Assembly: GCA_030407005.1 (NCBI GenBank)
Contig: JAUDYN010000004.1
Coordinates: 1,798,001 to 1,862,000 of the forward strand
Source: Desarmillaria ectypa
Taxonomy: Eukaryota > Basidiomycota > Agaricomycetes > Agaricales > Physalacriaceae
Direction of reading: 5' to 3'
Length of the DNA: 64,000 bases
This document shows, one piece after another, positions 9,067 to 21,280 of the stretch. A model generated the notes under the pieces. That model did not search any database, had not been told where the DNA came from, and saw nothing but the letters and a program-made list of their open reading frames with translations. A program made the position numbers and the translations under genes. Position 1 is the first letter of the stretch; the number at the start of each line of letters is the position of its first letter.

Positions 9067-11020
9067 CTACTTTTCCTTATCCTTGCTTCTTGTACTCCTT
9101 CTCAAACCCTTCACACTAGTCGTAAGAACATCCGCTTCCTCATTCCGAGTCTTCTTCGATCGCCCCTTGGGCTTGGCCACAGCCTCAGTGTCTACATCCA
9201 TTGTATCGTCGTTCAAATTAGCATCTTTCTTTCGTCTTCCTTTTGGTTTTGGTTTTGGTTGGAGAGTCGCAGTGTCAACGTCCATAGCATCGGACTCTAT
9301 GGGAACTGGTTGAGATGCTGACGGCCCAGCTTCAGACGGTACTGGCGTTGGAACAGGGTCTGGCCATGTACGCGGCGCTGGATTCGGAACGGCCTGGTTT
9401 CCCCTCGTACGTGGATTCAGCGCCCATACAGTCAACACAGGCGCAGCTGAAGGAGCCACCGCAGAAACTGGGGAGCTAAGCGCATATGTAGGAGGCTGCT
9501 TCCAGACAAGATTGCTTTCTTCTTTTTCCTTTGCTTTACCTTTCTTCTGTGGTTCCGGAGGAGGAGGCGACTTGATCTTGTTATATCTCAGCCGACAATT
9601 CACATCGGTCCTCCCCCCGCCCATCTCGCTCGCGACGGTCTTCCACCGTCCAAGGGTCCCAAACTGGTCAACGAGCTCCACCAGCCGGCGATCGTCGTCT
9701 TCCGTCCATACACTGGCCGCTTTTTGCCGCTCGATCCACCGGTCCCGGCACTGGTCATTCGTCCGCCCTGGCATCGCGCTCGCCACATCCACCCAGCTTT
9801 GTCCGTACCCCGCCACTGCCAAATCCAGCCGCGCGTCCTCTGCCTCCGTCCAAGCGCTGCGGTCGAGATGCAGCCTAACGTATCGCGCTTCGCATTGTAC
9901 GGCGTTGAGGTCGTTGGCAACGTATCGGGCAACTGACGAGGGTTAGCGGGCGAAGCACCACACAATGCAAGCATACCTAGACTCCAATTCGCTACACCAT
10001 ACTTTCCGACGGCCTCCTCGAGCCGGTTGTCGACGCGTTTCTTCCACGTATATTTGGGTCGCTGCCGGAGTTGGATGGCTTTGCGCATACAGTCAAGGGG
10101 AATGCGGTTTGTCTAGATACCAGGTTAGATTAAAGTGGAAGGATGGTAAACTGCTTACACCAAGATCCTTTGCGACTTGCACCCAGTCCACCTTGGTCTC
10201 TCGAGCGACTCCCTTTAGCTGCTCAATCTCTTGGTCCGTCCACTCGCTATGATTGATCCTAGGGTGCTTGTTTGCCATCCACTTGAATTTCACCTCGTCT
10301 GCCGTCCATTTCGCCGTAGACGCATCAGACACCTGAAAGTTGATTAGGATACGTACCATACCAGGATGTAAATCTACTTTTTCAGCAATGATAGTCCACT
10401 TGATACCTTCTGTGTTGTGAGCGATGTCGATATCCGATGTCCCACTAGAAGCGTCAGACAGAACAGGAGAAGTCCAGAGAAGAACGTACCGGTCCCTCGT
10501 TTCCAGTGCTTTCAGCCGCGTATTCTCATTCTTGACCCCCTCATCTAGCGCCGCGAGTTCTTTGGCCTTCACTGTCGCAGTGTTAGGGGAGTTAAAGGGT
10601 CATGAGAATGGAACGTACTAGGCCGTAGAGTCGTCCAAGTCAGATATCGCATCCTCTGCATCGACTTTTCGTAGAATGGCGATGACTCGAAGCATACATG
10701 AGACACAGCACGATATCATGGCAGAATACATACTGGATTGACTAGCTCACTCGATGCGACAGGCCCCGCAGGCTTCTTCGCACCTACAACCTGGACTTGG
10801 AGCCCCAGGTCCTCGTCCCCATCTTCCTTGTCGCGCTCCGTCGCTTTCTACATCTGTAAACAAAAACCCAGACAAAACAACAATGAAAACGTACGAGGAG
10901 TTTGTCGAGCTCATCAAGTTCTGCAGAGAGCGCATCAGCGTATTGGGTAAGAGCGTACTGGTGAGCTTTGGCTGTGTCGATAGCAGGTGTGAGGAGGTCG
11001 TGGATGAGCGAAGTGGTCAT
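9067..11020 (-). CDS. Multi-repeat Myb/SANT DNA-binding protein, SNAPC4-like
   Basis: Begins at ATG 11020 (MTTSLIHDLLTPAID) and ends at TAG 9067. About eight exons. An N-terminal helical part (TAKAHQYALTQYADALSAEL) is followed by a KATERDKEDGDEDLG linker, then several SANT repeats: IKWTIIAEKVDLHPG, EWTDQEIEQLKGVARET-VDWVQVAKDLG, YTWKKRVDNRLEEAVGKYG-ANWS, AWTEAEDARLDLAVAGYGQSW, and VWTEDDDRRLVELVDQFGTL with the Trp spacing of Myb domains. The C-terminal 150 residues are Pro-rich with basic PKPKGRRKK and two DAMDVDT/DTMDVDT motifs. The number of repeats and the linker resemble SNAPC4/Bas1-like regulators, acting in the nucleus. Which orthologue it is cannot be settled by eye. Confidence 0.78.
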
Positions 11021-11478
11021 TGATGAGGAAGGAAGCCGGGGCCCGGGAACTTAATATGTCGCAAGTGTAATTTCAATTTTTTCTCTCTAACTACTAGTGC
11101 TATGAGAGTCAGTCTTTGCCGACCAAAGGTGAAGGAAGGATGAAAACTGTTTCCCAAACAGCCTCGTCGCCGGCCTTCCCATCCAGAAGAAAGCAATCAT
11201 ACACCCAACGCCTTTCACGCTCGTCAAGACAAATCATAATCTCCTTCAGCGTCGTGACACCCTTTTTCCACCTCTTCGTGAAAAGCGAACCCGATGTCTT
11301 CTCCCAATAGATACTCGCATACCTCAATGAAGGCCCAGCTTTGATCAGAATACTCCGCGTCAGTCCCTTTTTGTATGTAAATGGGTATGAGACAGACTAA
11401 AGCTGTACTGATGGGAACGGGAGGTCTGGGCAGAGTGGGAGCAATACTTGGATGAGTCATCGAGAGGGTAGTTGAGGG
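11021..11478. other. Gene-poor stretch upstream of the Myb gene
   Basis: A minus-strand open frame spans parts of 11109-11736 (pieces such as RWVYDCFLLDGKAGDE and SWAFIEVCEYLLGEDIG) with protein-like composition but no recognisable family and frame changes between pieces. It could be a decayed gene. Confidence 0.3.
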
Positions 11479-11585
11479 GGAGTACAGTTTCTTCGAGATT
11501 TCTGGAAACAAGCGGTAGTACATGGCGCTACGAAACGACGTTAGACAACAGAAACAGGCAATCCGATAGCCTGTCGCATCTTGGA
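11479..11585 (+). repeat. Direct copy of 641-745 (DUF1479 3' end)
   Basis: Matches 641-745 at roughly 85 percent by eye, including agtacagtttcttc and caacagaaacaggcaatcc, with small indels. It includes the sequence equivalent to the DUF1479 stop region but no upstream DUF1479 coding sequence. Confidence 0.7.
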
Positions 11586-12071
11586 TTTGATTTGAAAAAA
11601 TTCCAGTCCTTGAGGTAGCTTCTGCATAGGGGACGAACATGGACATGCTCGGGAAAAAATTACCGGCCCGCTTCCTTTTGCCCCTATTGAATAAGTCTAC
11701 ATCATGGTCAACACCGGAAATGATGTACCACATCAAAGGCTCCAGCCATCCATCTTACTCGAGAATGCTGTAGGTCAGGATGCAGTACATTGCAGCCTTG
11801 ACGGTGCATTCATCTTCTATGAAAAAATGGACTCACAAATCCTCCTTCCGCCCTCAGAGCCGTGAAGTTACTGGCTCCGTCGTATTCTATCATGAGCTGC
11901 GACGAGATTGACGACAAGAAGAGGGCGCATACTGTCTCCAAAAGTGGTATGTATACCGACTACACACTCGCATTTGGGGATCGTCCAGACGACTTTGCGC
12001 GGCTCAAATCATTGCAACAGGGTACCAAGCCCGATCCTTCCCGCGTTCTTCTCATATCCAACACGATATTA

Positions 12072-12190
12072 GAAATATAACTTGTTTTACGTTCTCTCTG
12101 CCATACTCCGCTTGATGGTAAGGATAAGTATACCACAATGCTGGGCTCATTTTCGTCACTATGTAAGCAAGTTCTTCGCTTAGAGTGCAG
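12072..12190 (-). repeat. Inverted copy of 541-650
   Basis: Reverse complement of this block aligns with 541-650 with a 4-base length difference. In this copy the minus strand keeps an open frame (ELAYIVTKMSPALWYTYPYH ... ENVKQVIF), whereas the 541-650 copy is frameshifted, suggesting a once-coding sequence of unknown identity. Confidence 0.65.
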
Positions 12191-12354
12191 GGCCAGTCGT
12201 CGGGCAGGCACTTGATATCAAACTGTTTCAATTCTAGATCGCGAAGCTCTTTCAAAATGGACCCCGGTGTGTCGCGTTAGATATTCGACCTGTGCCGTAG
12301 AGTTATCCGATAGTCGTGAGCACTGACAGATGTATCTAGAATTGCATACTGGCG

Positions 12355-12690
12355 GGATATTATCAGAGTCGCGGGTGTTAATGAGGTAAGATTGAGAATG
12401 TTTCAACAGACTTTTATGAGTAGGTGTCAGAATAGGCGTATATGAGTGTGCATGAATAACAGAAGCAGGATTCTAAATTTCATAATTCCAGATTGTTTCG
12501 TCGTCCTCATTATCGCTAGTGGCACTAGAGAGGAAAGAGCTGAGGATGTTGAATACGTGCGCGTTGAGGTTCTTCAGGCGCGAGAAGATGGTTTCCTGAG
12601 GATGGTACATGGTGGCGAGAAGCCAAGAAAGTGATGGAACGCGATCACATGTTATGTCCTCTAAGTAACTAATAATCGCGAGTTCTCACC
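12355..12690 (-). pseudogene. Broken inverted copy of the 4249 gene
   Basis: The minus strand from ATG 12610 reads MYHPQETIFSRLKNLNAH, closely matching MSHPQQTIFSHLKNLNAL of the intact gene, continues through SATSDNEDDETIW, then stops at TAG 12473-12475 after 45 codons. Beyond the stop the same frame continues to match (YTPILTPTHKSLLK against YTPTLTPAREHLLK, then DNIPP against DDIPL) until about 12355, where similarity ends. Upstream similarity extends to about 12690 in promoter DNA. There are no introns or downstream exons, so it is a truncated, decayed DNA-level duplicate. Confidence 0.82.
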
Positions 12691-14805
12691 AAAATCAATA
12701 TCATGACGTATGCACATGTGCTCAGACATACCCATGTATCCGGAACTTTCCGCGGGTTTTTTGCTGGATTCACGGAGAAGACCAAAAAAGTGGGTTACAT
12801 CTGTTGCAAAGGCGACGGGGAACTGCCAACGAGGCTCACATGTCCTCGGAAACGAAGCAGAAGGTAAATAAATCTATACGAGAACTTAACGGCGACTGAC
12901 TGTCAAACTCGAAAGCCCATAACCCTTCCGGTTTGCCGTCGAGCACCGCGCAATGGACTGCTTGTATTTCAATAAATCACTCGAAATACATAATTCCAGT
13001 CTGAATATAAAGCATTGAGTTGGTTTAGACGTATTTTATGTGCCTACATGCGAGTGCTACCTGCAGTGTTTCTATGCAGTAGCCATACATGTTCCCGGGA
13101 AGGGAATCAAAAAGTGCCCACACGAGTCAACCGAGAAAAGAAACTGCATTCCTTACAACTTCTCGATGATTACAATAAACGTTTTCAGAACACGAGACTA
13201 TCGGCCATGGAATGGACTCAACTCCAAGAAACGCACACGATGACCCATTATCCAGCCTTTTTTCCCCCATGCTCTACTTGTCGCCCTCGCAGAAATCGGT
13301 CGCCTAGGTAAAGCTACCGAAGGCAAGTTGCACGAAGAATCTCTGAATGACTAGACAAGAGCGAAGCAAAAGCTTCTGCTACGTAGTCAGGAGTGGCGGC
13401 ATGATAATCGAACTCAGTAACAGTCCGTGGAGCGGTTTCAATAGGCTTGGCGGCATGGTAGCACCGTCCATGGTACGACTTCTATCGTTGTTCGTCGCCA
13501 CAATTTGAAGATATTTCCTCTAGGGACGTAGGGTAGGAACCTGATACGGAGCGAGGATCGATGTGCGTCGTAATAATGACTGCCGTACATTAAAGAATCA
13601 TTCAATCAATCACATTCATTATATACTGAAGTGTACCTTTATGAGGGAAGGATCTGACGGGTAAGCAAATAAGCAAACATCATTTAGTCGCTGTGCCGTA
13701 TTTTCCGAGTGTAGCTACAAAGTGCCTTGTGCTTTGGATATCAAATTCCGGCATGAGAAGCAATATGGCCATCATGATTCGAAGGACATACAGTTGCGAA
13801 TACATCTGCATGCTGCAAAGTCGAAGCGTCAGCTTCCACACTGCGCCTGCGATTTCGACTTGGTGACCATGCTCTTTATGATCCGAGGCTGCGACGAGCA
13901 ACCAATGGAAGTGCTGAGAAACTGCGCATATGCTGGTTGTGGCCCACGTCGTTACCCGGGAAAAAGTCCGTGGGGGATTTTTTAAAGCCCCCGAAGGTCG
14001 GTTGTGAAAAAGGGAATGTTAAAGCGAGAGGGCGCGCTCGCGGCTTCTAGTATCGATATTGCTGCCAGGAAAACGAACAGTAAGCGGCGAGTCCGTGGCG
14101 TCGACCAAGAAAAAGAAGTTCTCATGTTTAAGCGGCGACCTTCTTCAGAAGATGAATGGTAAGCAGAAGCGCAACCAACCCTGGCGAATGATACGAGCAA
14201 TCCCAGTACAAAGTGTCGTGAAAAAGAGTGATACTGACATCCTTGCTTATCGATACGAACATGGACTGCCAAGGTTCTGTCATCATATAAAAACACGCAG
14301 GACCCAGAGCAAATGAGTAAGTAGTGGCTGTCAGCTGCGATGCCAAACGAAGGCTCAAACTTTACACGCTAGTGATCGAGTTGAATACCTTGCTAATCTG
14401 GGGATCCGGAAGAAGCGCATAATCGCCCCATCCCTGCTCGGCCGCAGTCTGAAACAATCCGTCAGGCCACCTAGAGCCCTTACGACACCGCCTGATAATA
14501 TGTAGTCCAGCGACACACCTTTAATTAGTTAAATAAAGACTTATTTCACTAATCAACAAGGCGGTTGACGAGGAGGACGTCTATCTTTAGTAAGGGTCTA
14601 GGAAGAAGCCGGAACCGGGTGCCGACCTACCCGCATCTTATCAGATAAAGGACACCCATTTACCACGAAACTCCCCTGTCTCACCAGCCCGCGAGAAGAA
14701 CAGAGGCAGGTCGAGTAAAATACGGAAGATAAGGAGCACGGACGTTTCTTCCTAACTACCACCACGACTTCGCCTAGCCGCTTATCCAGGTCCTTACACG
14801 TCATT
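12691..14805. other. Gene desert of about 2.1 kb
   Basis: Only short frames without motifs. None of them has splice-linked neighbours or family signatures. Composition is A/T-richer in places and mixed; there is no LTR, TIR or tRNA I can point to. It probably belongs to the same degenerate region as 11-12.7 kb. Confidence 0.4.
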
Positions 14806-16234
14806 ATGTTTGCCTTGCGCCGGGTCGCTGCACTTGTTCTTGGTCAGGATAACTCTCTCCAAGGCCTCCATGCAGAGCTCGAGGCATTAGCAGTGCCAGT
14901 CACCAATGCCCAGTGCAGGTCCTGTCCAGATCCTTGCTATGAAGGTGAATTTTTTTCCCCTTAGCCACGCCTTTTATCTGATATGTTCTTCGTAAGAACA
15001 CGAGGGTTACCCCAAATTTGATGTGGACATGGAGTCGCATATGCTGGGAAGCGTGAAGCCATATCGTCGGCAGGTAATTACTTCTTTCGTCCTCCGCATG
15101 TTTGTCGTTCAGCTTCAGCGTTCAGCTTGTCATCTCAACCGGGAAAATCGACTGGGACAGGGAAGTCACAGACACCAAGGGTTCTCTCGCCGCCTTTCTC
15201 TCACAGGTCGAGCATCGACGACTGCACGCTTCACATCCACGGCGACCCAGTGTAACCGCCATATCTCGTTCACCGCCAAATGATTCCATTCTTCTTCAAG
15301 AAAAAGTTCACAGCATCGTTTCTCCCCATAATCCTTTAACATCATCATCTCCGCCGCCTTCTCACGGTACTTCTGGAGTATTCAATGCTACAGATTCGAA
15401 GAGGATATCAATTTTGAATGGCAGCCATAACACCCTATGCCACGATCCAGACTATGAGACGATTCTTGTCTTTCCCGATTACAAATTGGTGACAGAGGTT
15501 CCGCGATCCGTTGAAGGAGCACAGAACCTATGGGACACCTGTGTCGATCCAGAGCTTGGACGAGCGGGTGGGTTACTTGAAAAGAGTCCATTCAATTCTT
15601 GGGTTATACCCTATGCGTGCGTGATCCTTCTCTGTGAGCTATTTTTCTTCTGCTCCCGTTACAACATCCATTCTGACATATTCTGTCAAAAACTAGGCTC
15701 GCATAAAAAACGTGACAAACGATGCTCCATCGCCGCGGCAAAACTCGAGCATGGTGCGTTCCTGTGCTTTTGCGTCATTGTTGTGGGGCCTGATGGTGTC
15801 GCAGCATTTACACAGACCCTCGAATCCAAAGGCTGGACAGTAGATACCCAGCTGGAGCATCCGATGGACGAGCCATTGGAGGAATTCGTTGGATCACATG
15901 AGCAGCAGGAGGAAAATGTTATTCAACGTTTGCAGGAGCTCCAGGGAGTGAAAAAGGCGCTGATTATACGCAATTCGCATATTGGGGGCCATCGGTATGC
16001 GGGGAATTGTATCGTGAGTCGATGGTAGCAATCTTCTTTCAAATGGAGGATGCTGATGAAGACGAATAGATTTACACTCCGCAGGGTGCTGGTGTATGGT
16101 ATGGCCGCGTGTCGACGCATGAAGTTGAATCGATTGTAGCAAATACGATTGAGGATGGGTTGGTTCTGCCCAAGCTGCTCCGTGGAGGTGTGAATATCTC
16201 GCGGCCGGGTTGTAGTAACTTGCATGATTGGTGA
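14806..16234 (+). CDS. AIM32/APD1-like thioredoxin-like ferredoxin (sucrase/ferredoxin family)
   Basis: Starts at ATG 14806 (MFALRRVAALVLGQ) and ends at TGA 16232-16234. Exons: QCRSCPDPCYE joined to EHEGYPKFDVDMESHMLGSV, then LVISTGKIDWDREVTDTKGS, a Ser/Pro-rich insert of about 100 residues, PRSVEGAQNLWDTCVD, and the cluster-binding part. Correct splicing (donor gtgagc near 15631, acceptor before 15697) gives CSHKKRDKRC, the Cys motif of this family; the last exons carry RNSHIGGHRYAGN, supplying the two His ligands, and PQGAGVWYGRV. Such proteins hold a [2Fe-2S] cluster with Cys/Cys/His/His ligation; yeast Aim32 is in mitochondria, Apd1 in cytosol and nucleus. The basic N-terminus favours mitochondria. 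Confidence 0.88.
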
Positions 16235-18116
16235 CCAGGACCGCCTGAGATGGTGTATTTATTCATTCGCTCGTTTGTTGCTGTATTTCGCTTTCTCATT
16301 TTCGGTTTGAATTGCTTTCTTGTAGAATACTCTATGTTAGTAGTACTGTACGACTCGGGGATGGAGACAGAGCGTACTGATTAATATCTTGAAGTAGCCA
16401 TATGTAATATTTGTTAATACTATACACATTATATGCTTTTTTATGGTGGAGAGGCCTGAGAATTGAAGACTGATTCGAGTAAAGATTATTACTGCGCCCA
16501 AGTTGAAGTTGAAGGTGCATGGTGCACGTGCTTACGTGCTCTTGTTTTTCTCCGCTTCTTCGCTTCCTCGATATATCTGACTGAAAAAGTCGTCCTCCGT
16601 ATGTGCTATCTGGTGCTTTCGAAAATATCAGAAAGGAATATTATCAAGGTACCAGTGCCCGATGTTCAGCGTGTTGCTTGCCACAAGATTCTCGCCTTTC
16701 TTTTATCATCGCAATCCTCATACTGAGCGGGGTAGTCTACATGTGGTTATTTCCTCAACGTGGCTGCTGTTGCTACTAGTGGTTATGTTCCGGGATACGA
16801 TACACCGTTCCCCAACCAATGCTTTGTCAACAGCGAAAGCCTCCTTTGGTCGTTTCCCTGATTTCGAGGCGATGTCTTTATGGTCTACTGTTTCTATGCT
16901 GTCGATTCAGAAGACTGGAGGATCTTCCTGCTAGATTCTTCGAACTTGACAATCACACTTATTGACCTGGAATTAATACCTGCAAGATCGCCTCGCAGGC
17001 TGTACTTTCGGGTTCGCGAGAGTACCTGTCGCTGCAATTTGATGCTCCTTCACCGTTGGCTGTACAGTTTGACCTGCATGTGTAACTTTGCAAGGACGGA
17101 GGTGCCAATCTGATGGTCGTCGACGTCTACGACACCACTGTAGTGCGACCTGTGTGCTTTGTCGGCTCAATGTTTCTGCGTGGCGACAAATCTACGATTG
17201 TTTCTACATTTGAGGACGCTTGTGGGGCGGCTCTTCGGCCATCCTACATTACTCCGAGGTACGAAGCTGTTCGCTGCCGTTCGCCTGAGAATACTACGCT
17301 TGTTGGCTCGTTTCGAGAGTACTGCGTCTGTTTCGCCATTGTTCGACGTGTGTTCTTCAACCTGGGGCTGTACAGCCAGGCTTATATTGCATCATTGATG
17401 GGTTCGTGAACAGGGTCTCATTATTTCGATGACAGACAATGCTCGAATGCTACTCTAGGGGACGTGGTGGTGCTGTCTATGCTATGTTAATTCATCTCCA
17501 AAGTCTTACCTTGTAAGGTTTCAGTCTCCACACCGATCCCTGGGTGTCCACCATTGCGGCTGCTGTTTGAGTAATAAGATGGGAATCTCGGGCTTCATTC
17601 GGGGAGGGAAAGACGCCGTCCACATCGCCGGAATCTTTACAGCCGCTCTTGACAATTATACATTGTCTAGGAGACTTGTTCGTAGAGTCCCAGCAGTCTC
17701 GTATTGTCATTGACATCGAGGTACTACATGCATATTGTCCGACGCATCTGGACTACGTGGAATGCAGCGTGTCTTTGCGCCTAATATAAGGCCTGTGAAG
17801 ACAGTTATGACATCGACTTGACAAACGGATCATTCAGCTAGTCCGATACGTTTTTTTCTGGTGCTGTGCCCCTTTGCAATATGCAGTAATGTTACGCCGG
17901 ATGGGATATCCTGAAAAACAGACCCCGGAAGCATGATAAACCGAAGGCGGAAGGAAAGGTATACAAATAGTACGGGCCGAAAAAATGGAGAACATCGAAG
18001 CAATTGAAGGCGGGAAAAACAACGTGGAACATCCGGGACAATTGAGATCGTGGTTGGCGTATATACGAGTAATTTAGGCAAATTCGAGACGACAAACGCA
18101 GACCGGAGCTCCACTG
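16235..18116. other. Gene-poor stretch of about 1.9 kb
   Basis: Several overlapping frames of 60-98 codons (for example around 16880-17409 plus strand, rich in Leu, Phe, Cys and Arg) but none with a family motif, and they occur in competing frames over the same DNA. The last 200 bases are likely the SCH9 promoter and leader. Confidence 0.4.
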
Positions 18117-20631
18117 ATGTGTGATTTTGCAGTGTTCCACAAACGGGACGGACTGTTATCTTTCTCCTTGCCTACCATATCGACCGGCATCGCGAGCTCG
18201 CTGTCTAGCCTAATGATCAAGCTGTGGTCCACGACGGCGTCAACAATGAATACAGGGATGGAGGATATGACGCCGAGACCCGGAGTATTAGATCGTAACC
18301 CGTTTGACACGCTCTCTTCGTCTCCATCACCTACTGCCAGTTGCAGCGGCCATACAACCACCGGTTCTCGACATCCACTGTTAACACCGAACCACGACCT
18401 CACTCCTGGCGCGACGTCGTCGACGCCAGCTTTGAACGCAAGCTTTGCTGCCGCCCTGCCCCCAAGTCTCTCCCTACATGCTTTCAACAACATGCAGCTT
18501 CCGTCGCCAAAGCGTTCAGACAAGTCCCCAGCGCCACCGGCACCGACCTCCACGTCTCCTCTTTCCAACACTTCCAAAGGCCAGATACATGTTAAGCTCA
18601 TCCAGGCCAGGGGTTTGAATGTGCTCTCCTCAACGGCGAGACCGTATGTCGTCGTTCAGTTCGAGCAGAACGAGTTCGTCAGTCGTGATCCTACAGATGA
18701 AGCTGACAAGGAGGTCAAGGGCGTTCCTGTTTCTCGCGTAGGTTCAGGCTCAGCGCTCGGTGCCCTCGCAAAGGCATCGGGCAACCCACATCCACATTCT
18801 CCGTCTTCCTCGGTCGGATCTGGCTCATCCACCAATAGCAGCGGCAACGGCACCGCTGGGGGCCTTTTTGGCCGCATGTCGTCCCACAATCCTGTCTGGA
18901 AACACGAGGTTTCCTTCGACGTCACTTTCGAGGCCTCCCTCATTACCTTTAACGTGTACGATCGTTCAGTCGACGCCCTCGGTTTCCTTGGCACTGTCCA
19001 GATCAAACCGGTACTTATACATGAACATTCCATTGACCAGTGGTACAAACTGTTGCCTTTTGAAAACGAGATCGTGTCTGGTGAAATGCGGGTGCAGATA
19101 ACGTTCGAGCAGTACAAGGTATGGTACAATGCTACAATTCTTAGCGTATTCTTTTATACCTATCATTCTTTTCAGGTCAAGCGGGCTCTTACTCCTCGTG
19201 ACTTTGAATTTCTCAAGCTCATAGGACGCGGAACATTTGGCAAGGTCTTCCAGGTTCGAAAAAAGGATACCAAGCGCATATACGCTATGAAGGTCCTCTC
19301 TAAAAAAGAGATAGTCGCCAAGAAAGAGGTTGCCCATACCATTGGCGAACGCAAAATTCTTCAGCAGTCTCTTGAATCTCCTTTCCTTGTTGGCCTCAAG
19401 TTTTCCTTCCAAACTCATCAGGATCTCTATCTCGTCACTGATTTCAAGAGCGGTGGGGAGCTATTCTGGCATCTGCAGCGAGAAACGAGATTTCCTTTAG
19501 ATAGGGCTCGTTTCTACATCGCAGAGCTGGTGCTCGCGTTGGAGCATCTGCACAAGTACGATATTGTCTACCGTGATCTCAAGCCGGAAAATATTTTGCT
19601 GGACGCGACAGGGCATGTCGCGTTGTGTGACTTTGGGTTGAGTAAGGCTGATCTGAAGCCTGACGAGCTCACGACAACATTCTGTGGTACCACCGAGTAC
19701 CTTGCACCAGAAATTCTGTTGGATGAGCATGGCTACTCCAAGATTGTTGATTTTTGGAGCTTGGGGGTATTGCTGTTCGAAATGTGTTGTGGTTGGAGTC
19801 CATTCTATGCCGAGGACACCCAACAAATGTATAAGAACATCTGCTTTGGGAAGATCCGTTTCCCCAAAGGCGTAATCAACGAAGAGGGGAAGCAGTTCGT
19901 GAAAGGGGTATGGATTACTTTTTCCCTCTGGTCCATATACTCATGAACTTGTGCAGCTTCTTAACCGGAATCCAAAGCACCGGTTAGGTGCGACGCGCGA
20001 CGCGGCTGAGCTCAAAGAGCACACGTTTTTCTCCTGTATCGACTGGAAGGCCCTCAGCCTCAAGCAGGTCACACCACCCTTTAAGCCTATTGTCGAGAGT
20101 GACGAGTCAACTGCCAATTTTGACCCCGAGTTCACGACCGCTGATCTTTCGCAAGTCGGGGTTGATGGCGTGGACGAGAACGACCCCTCAGAAGACTGGG
20201 TGATGAGCGGCAGTTATATGGGCAGCCTACACACACCCAATGGCCCTTTGGGTAGCGAGCGCAATGGCTCGAGCAGCTCGTTGGGAAGTATGCACGGGGG
20301 ATTCGGTGCACTAAGCATGACGAATGGCCCTTCGGGGAAGAGTAAAGGCGTAGATATCAAGAAGGCGAAGCATGGGAAGCGGAAAAGTGGGAATAGTGGC
20401 CGTGGTAGCCCGCTGACCAACTCAGTGCAGGAGAAGTTCAGAGGATTTTCATACTCTGGCGGCGAGAGCCTGCGGGACGAGATGGAGATACGAACGAAGG
20501 TGAAGAGCGATGATGAAGGACACTCAGGCCCGGAGCCAACGACGGAGGATGAGTACGAGGACTTCTCGAGAAGCGCAGGGCGGTATGCTAGAGGGAAGAG
20601 ACGAGGACTTGGGTTTACGGAGGTGGAGTGA
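18117..20631 (+). CDS. SCH9: SCH9-type AGC protein kinase with C2 domain
   Basis: Three coding exons; introns at about 19120-19176 and 19908-19956. A Ser/Thr/Pro-rich N-terminus precedes a C2 domain (GQIHVKLIQARGLNVL ... ARPYVVVQFEQNEFVS ... NPVWKHEVSFDVT) that carries an inserted Ser/Gly loop. The kinase follows: GRGTFGKVFQV loop, AMKVLSKKE lysine, YRDLKPENILL, CDFGLSK, activation segment TTTFCGTTEYLAPEI and VDFWSLGVLLFEM. The AGC tail contains PPFKPIV and, after a Gly/Ser linker, the hydrophobic motif FRGFSYSGG. Sch9 is the TORC1-dependent, S6K/Akt-like nutrient kinase. Several in-frame ATGs exist; 18117 is the longest, but 18210 or 18246 (MNTGMEDMTPRPG) is equally likely because a splice-acceptor-like tgcag lies just after 18117. 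Confidence 0.92.
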
Positions 20632-21280
20632 TCTTATAACTACTCAGACATTGCATATGGTTTTTTGTCGTATTTAGACTAGTTTTGTAGTAATGTAGTA
20701 CGGGCTTTGTATATCTTTCTTCTTTAGGTGGCGTTGACATGGTATATGGCATTTTTCAGTGGCGTGACTCCGCGCAGTCTAAGTGTAGATTGAATGTCGC
20801 ACTTTTTGGATTTGTAATTTGTCCTGTGTTTAGGCTACCAGCTGCTTACCGCATAGAATCTACAGAGCAGGTGGGTTTCCAGTGTTTTCCGCCTGACGAA
20901 TACCGGAATTCGAATGCTGACAGCGCTGAACGGGCAAACGCTCGTATCCTGAAAGTATTATTACATCCGCCAATGTGTCCGAGTCGGATCACGTCCCGTT
21001 CCTACTACATCCCGCCTTGCTCTCAATCGCGATCTTCCCATATTTGTCTGTACCCGTATGAACAAGCGTTGCTTCAATTTGACGCGTGATGCATCTCATT
21101 CTGTCTCTCAGCCGTGCTGCCTGCGCGTCTGGAAATAGCGAAAAATTGTGGGCACACTGGCATTCGCCGATTCGAACCTCATGGTGGTCAAATTATCGCA
21201 TTTCATGCTTTCATTAAGTATTCGTGCTTTGCAGACCAGTCAACCTGTATCTTCAAATAGGTGCGCCGTTACAATTGTCG
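20632..21280. other. Intergenic, 3' region of SCH9
   Basis: Includes the SCH9 terminator region and a 116-codon frame (20739-21089) lacking motifs. Nothing else supported. Confidence 0.4.

Noticed and set aside
9083..9946. Long plus-strand frames opposite the Myb gene
   Set aside because: Antisense shadows of the Pro/Lys-rich C-terminus; SANT motifs are on the minus strand.
14390..14800. Possible MITE or tRNA-like structure between 14.4 and 14.8 kb
   Set aside because: No terminal inverted repeats, target duplication or second copy could be found by eye.
15600..15700. GC-AG intron in the AIM32-like gene
   Set aside because: A normal GT donor (gtgagc) 24 bases further on gives the conserved CSHKKRDKRC in frame, so the unusual donor is unnecessary.
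21160..21190. tRNA-like T-loop (ttcgaatc type) near 21170
   Set aside because: Flanking bases do not pair into a T stem and no acceptor or anticodon arms can be found.
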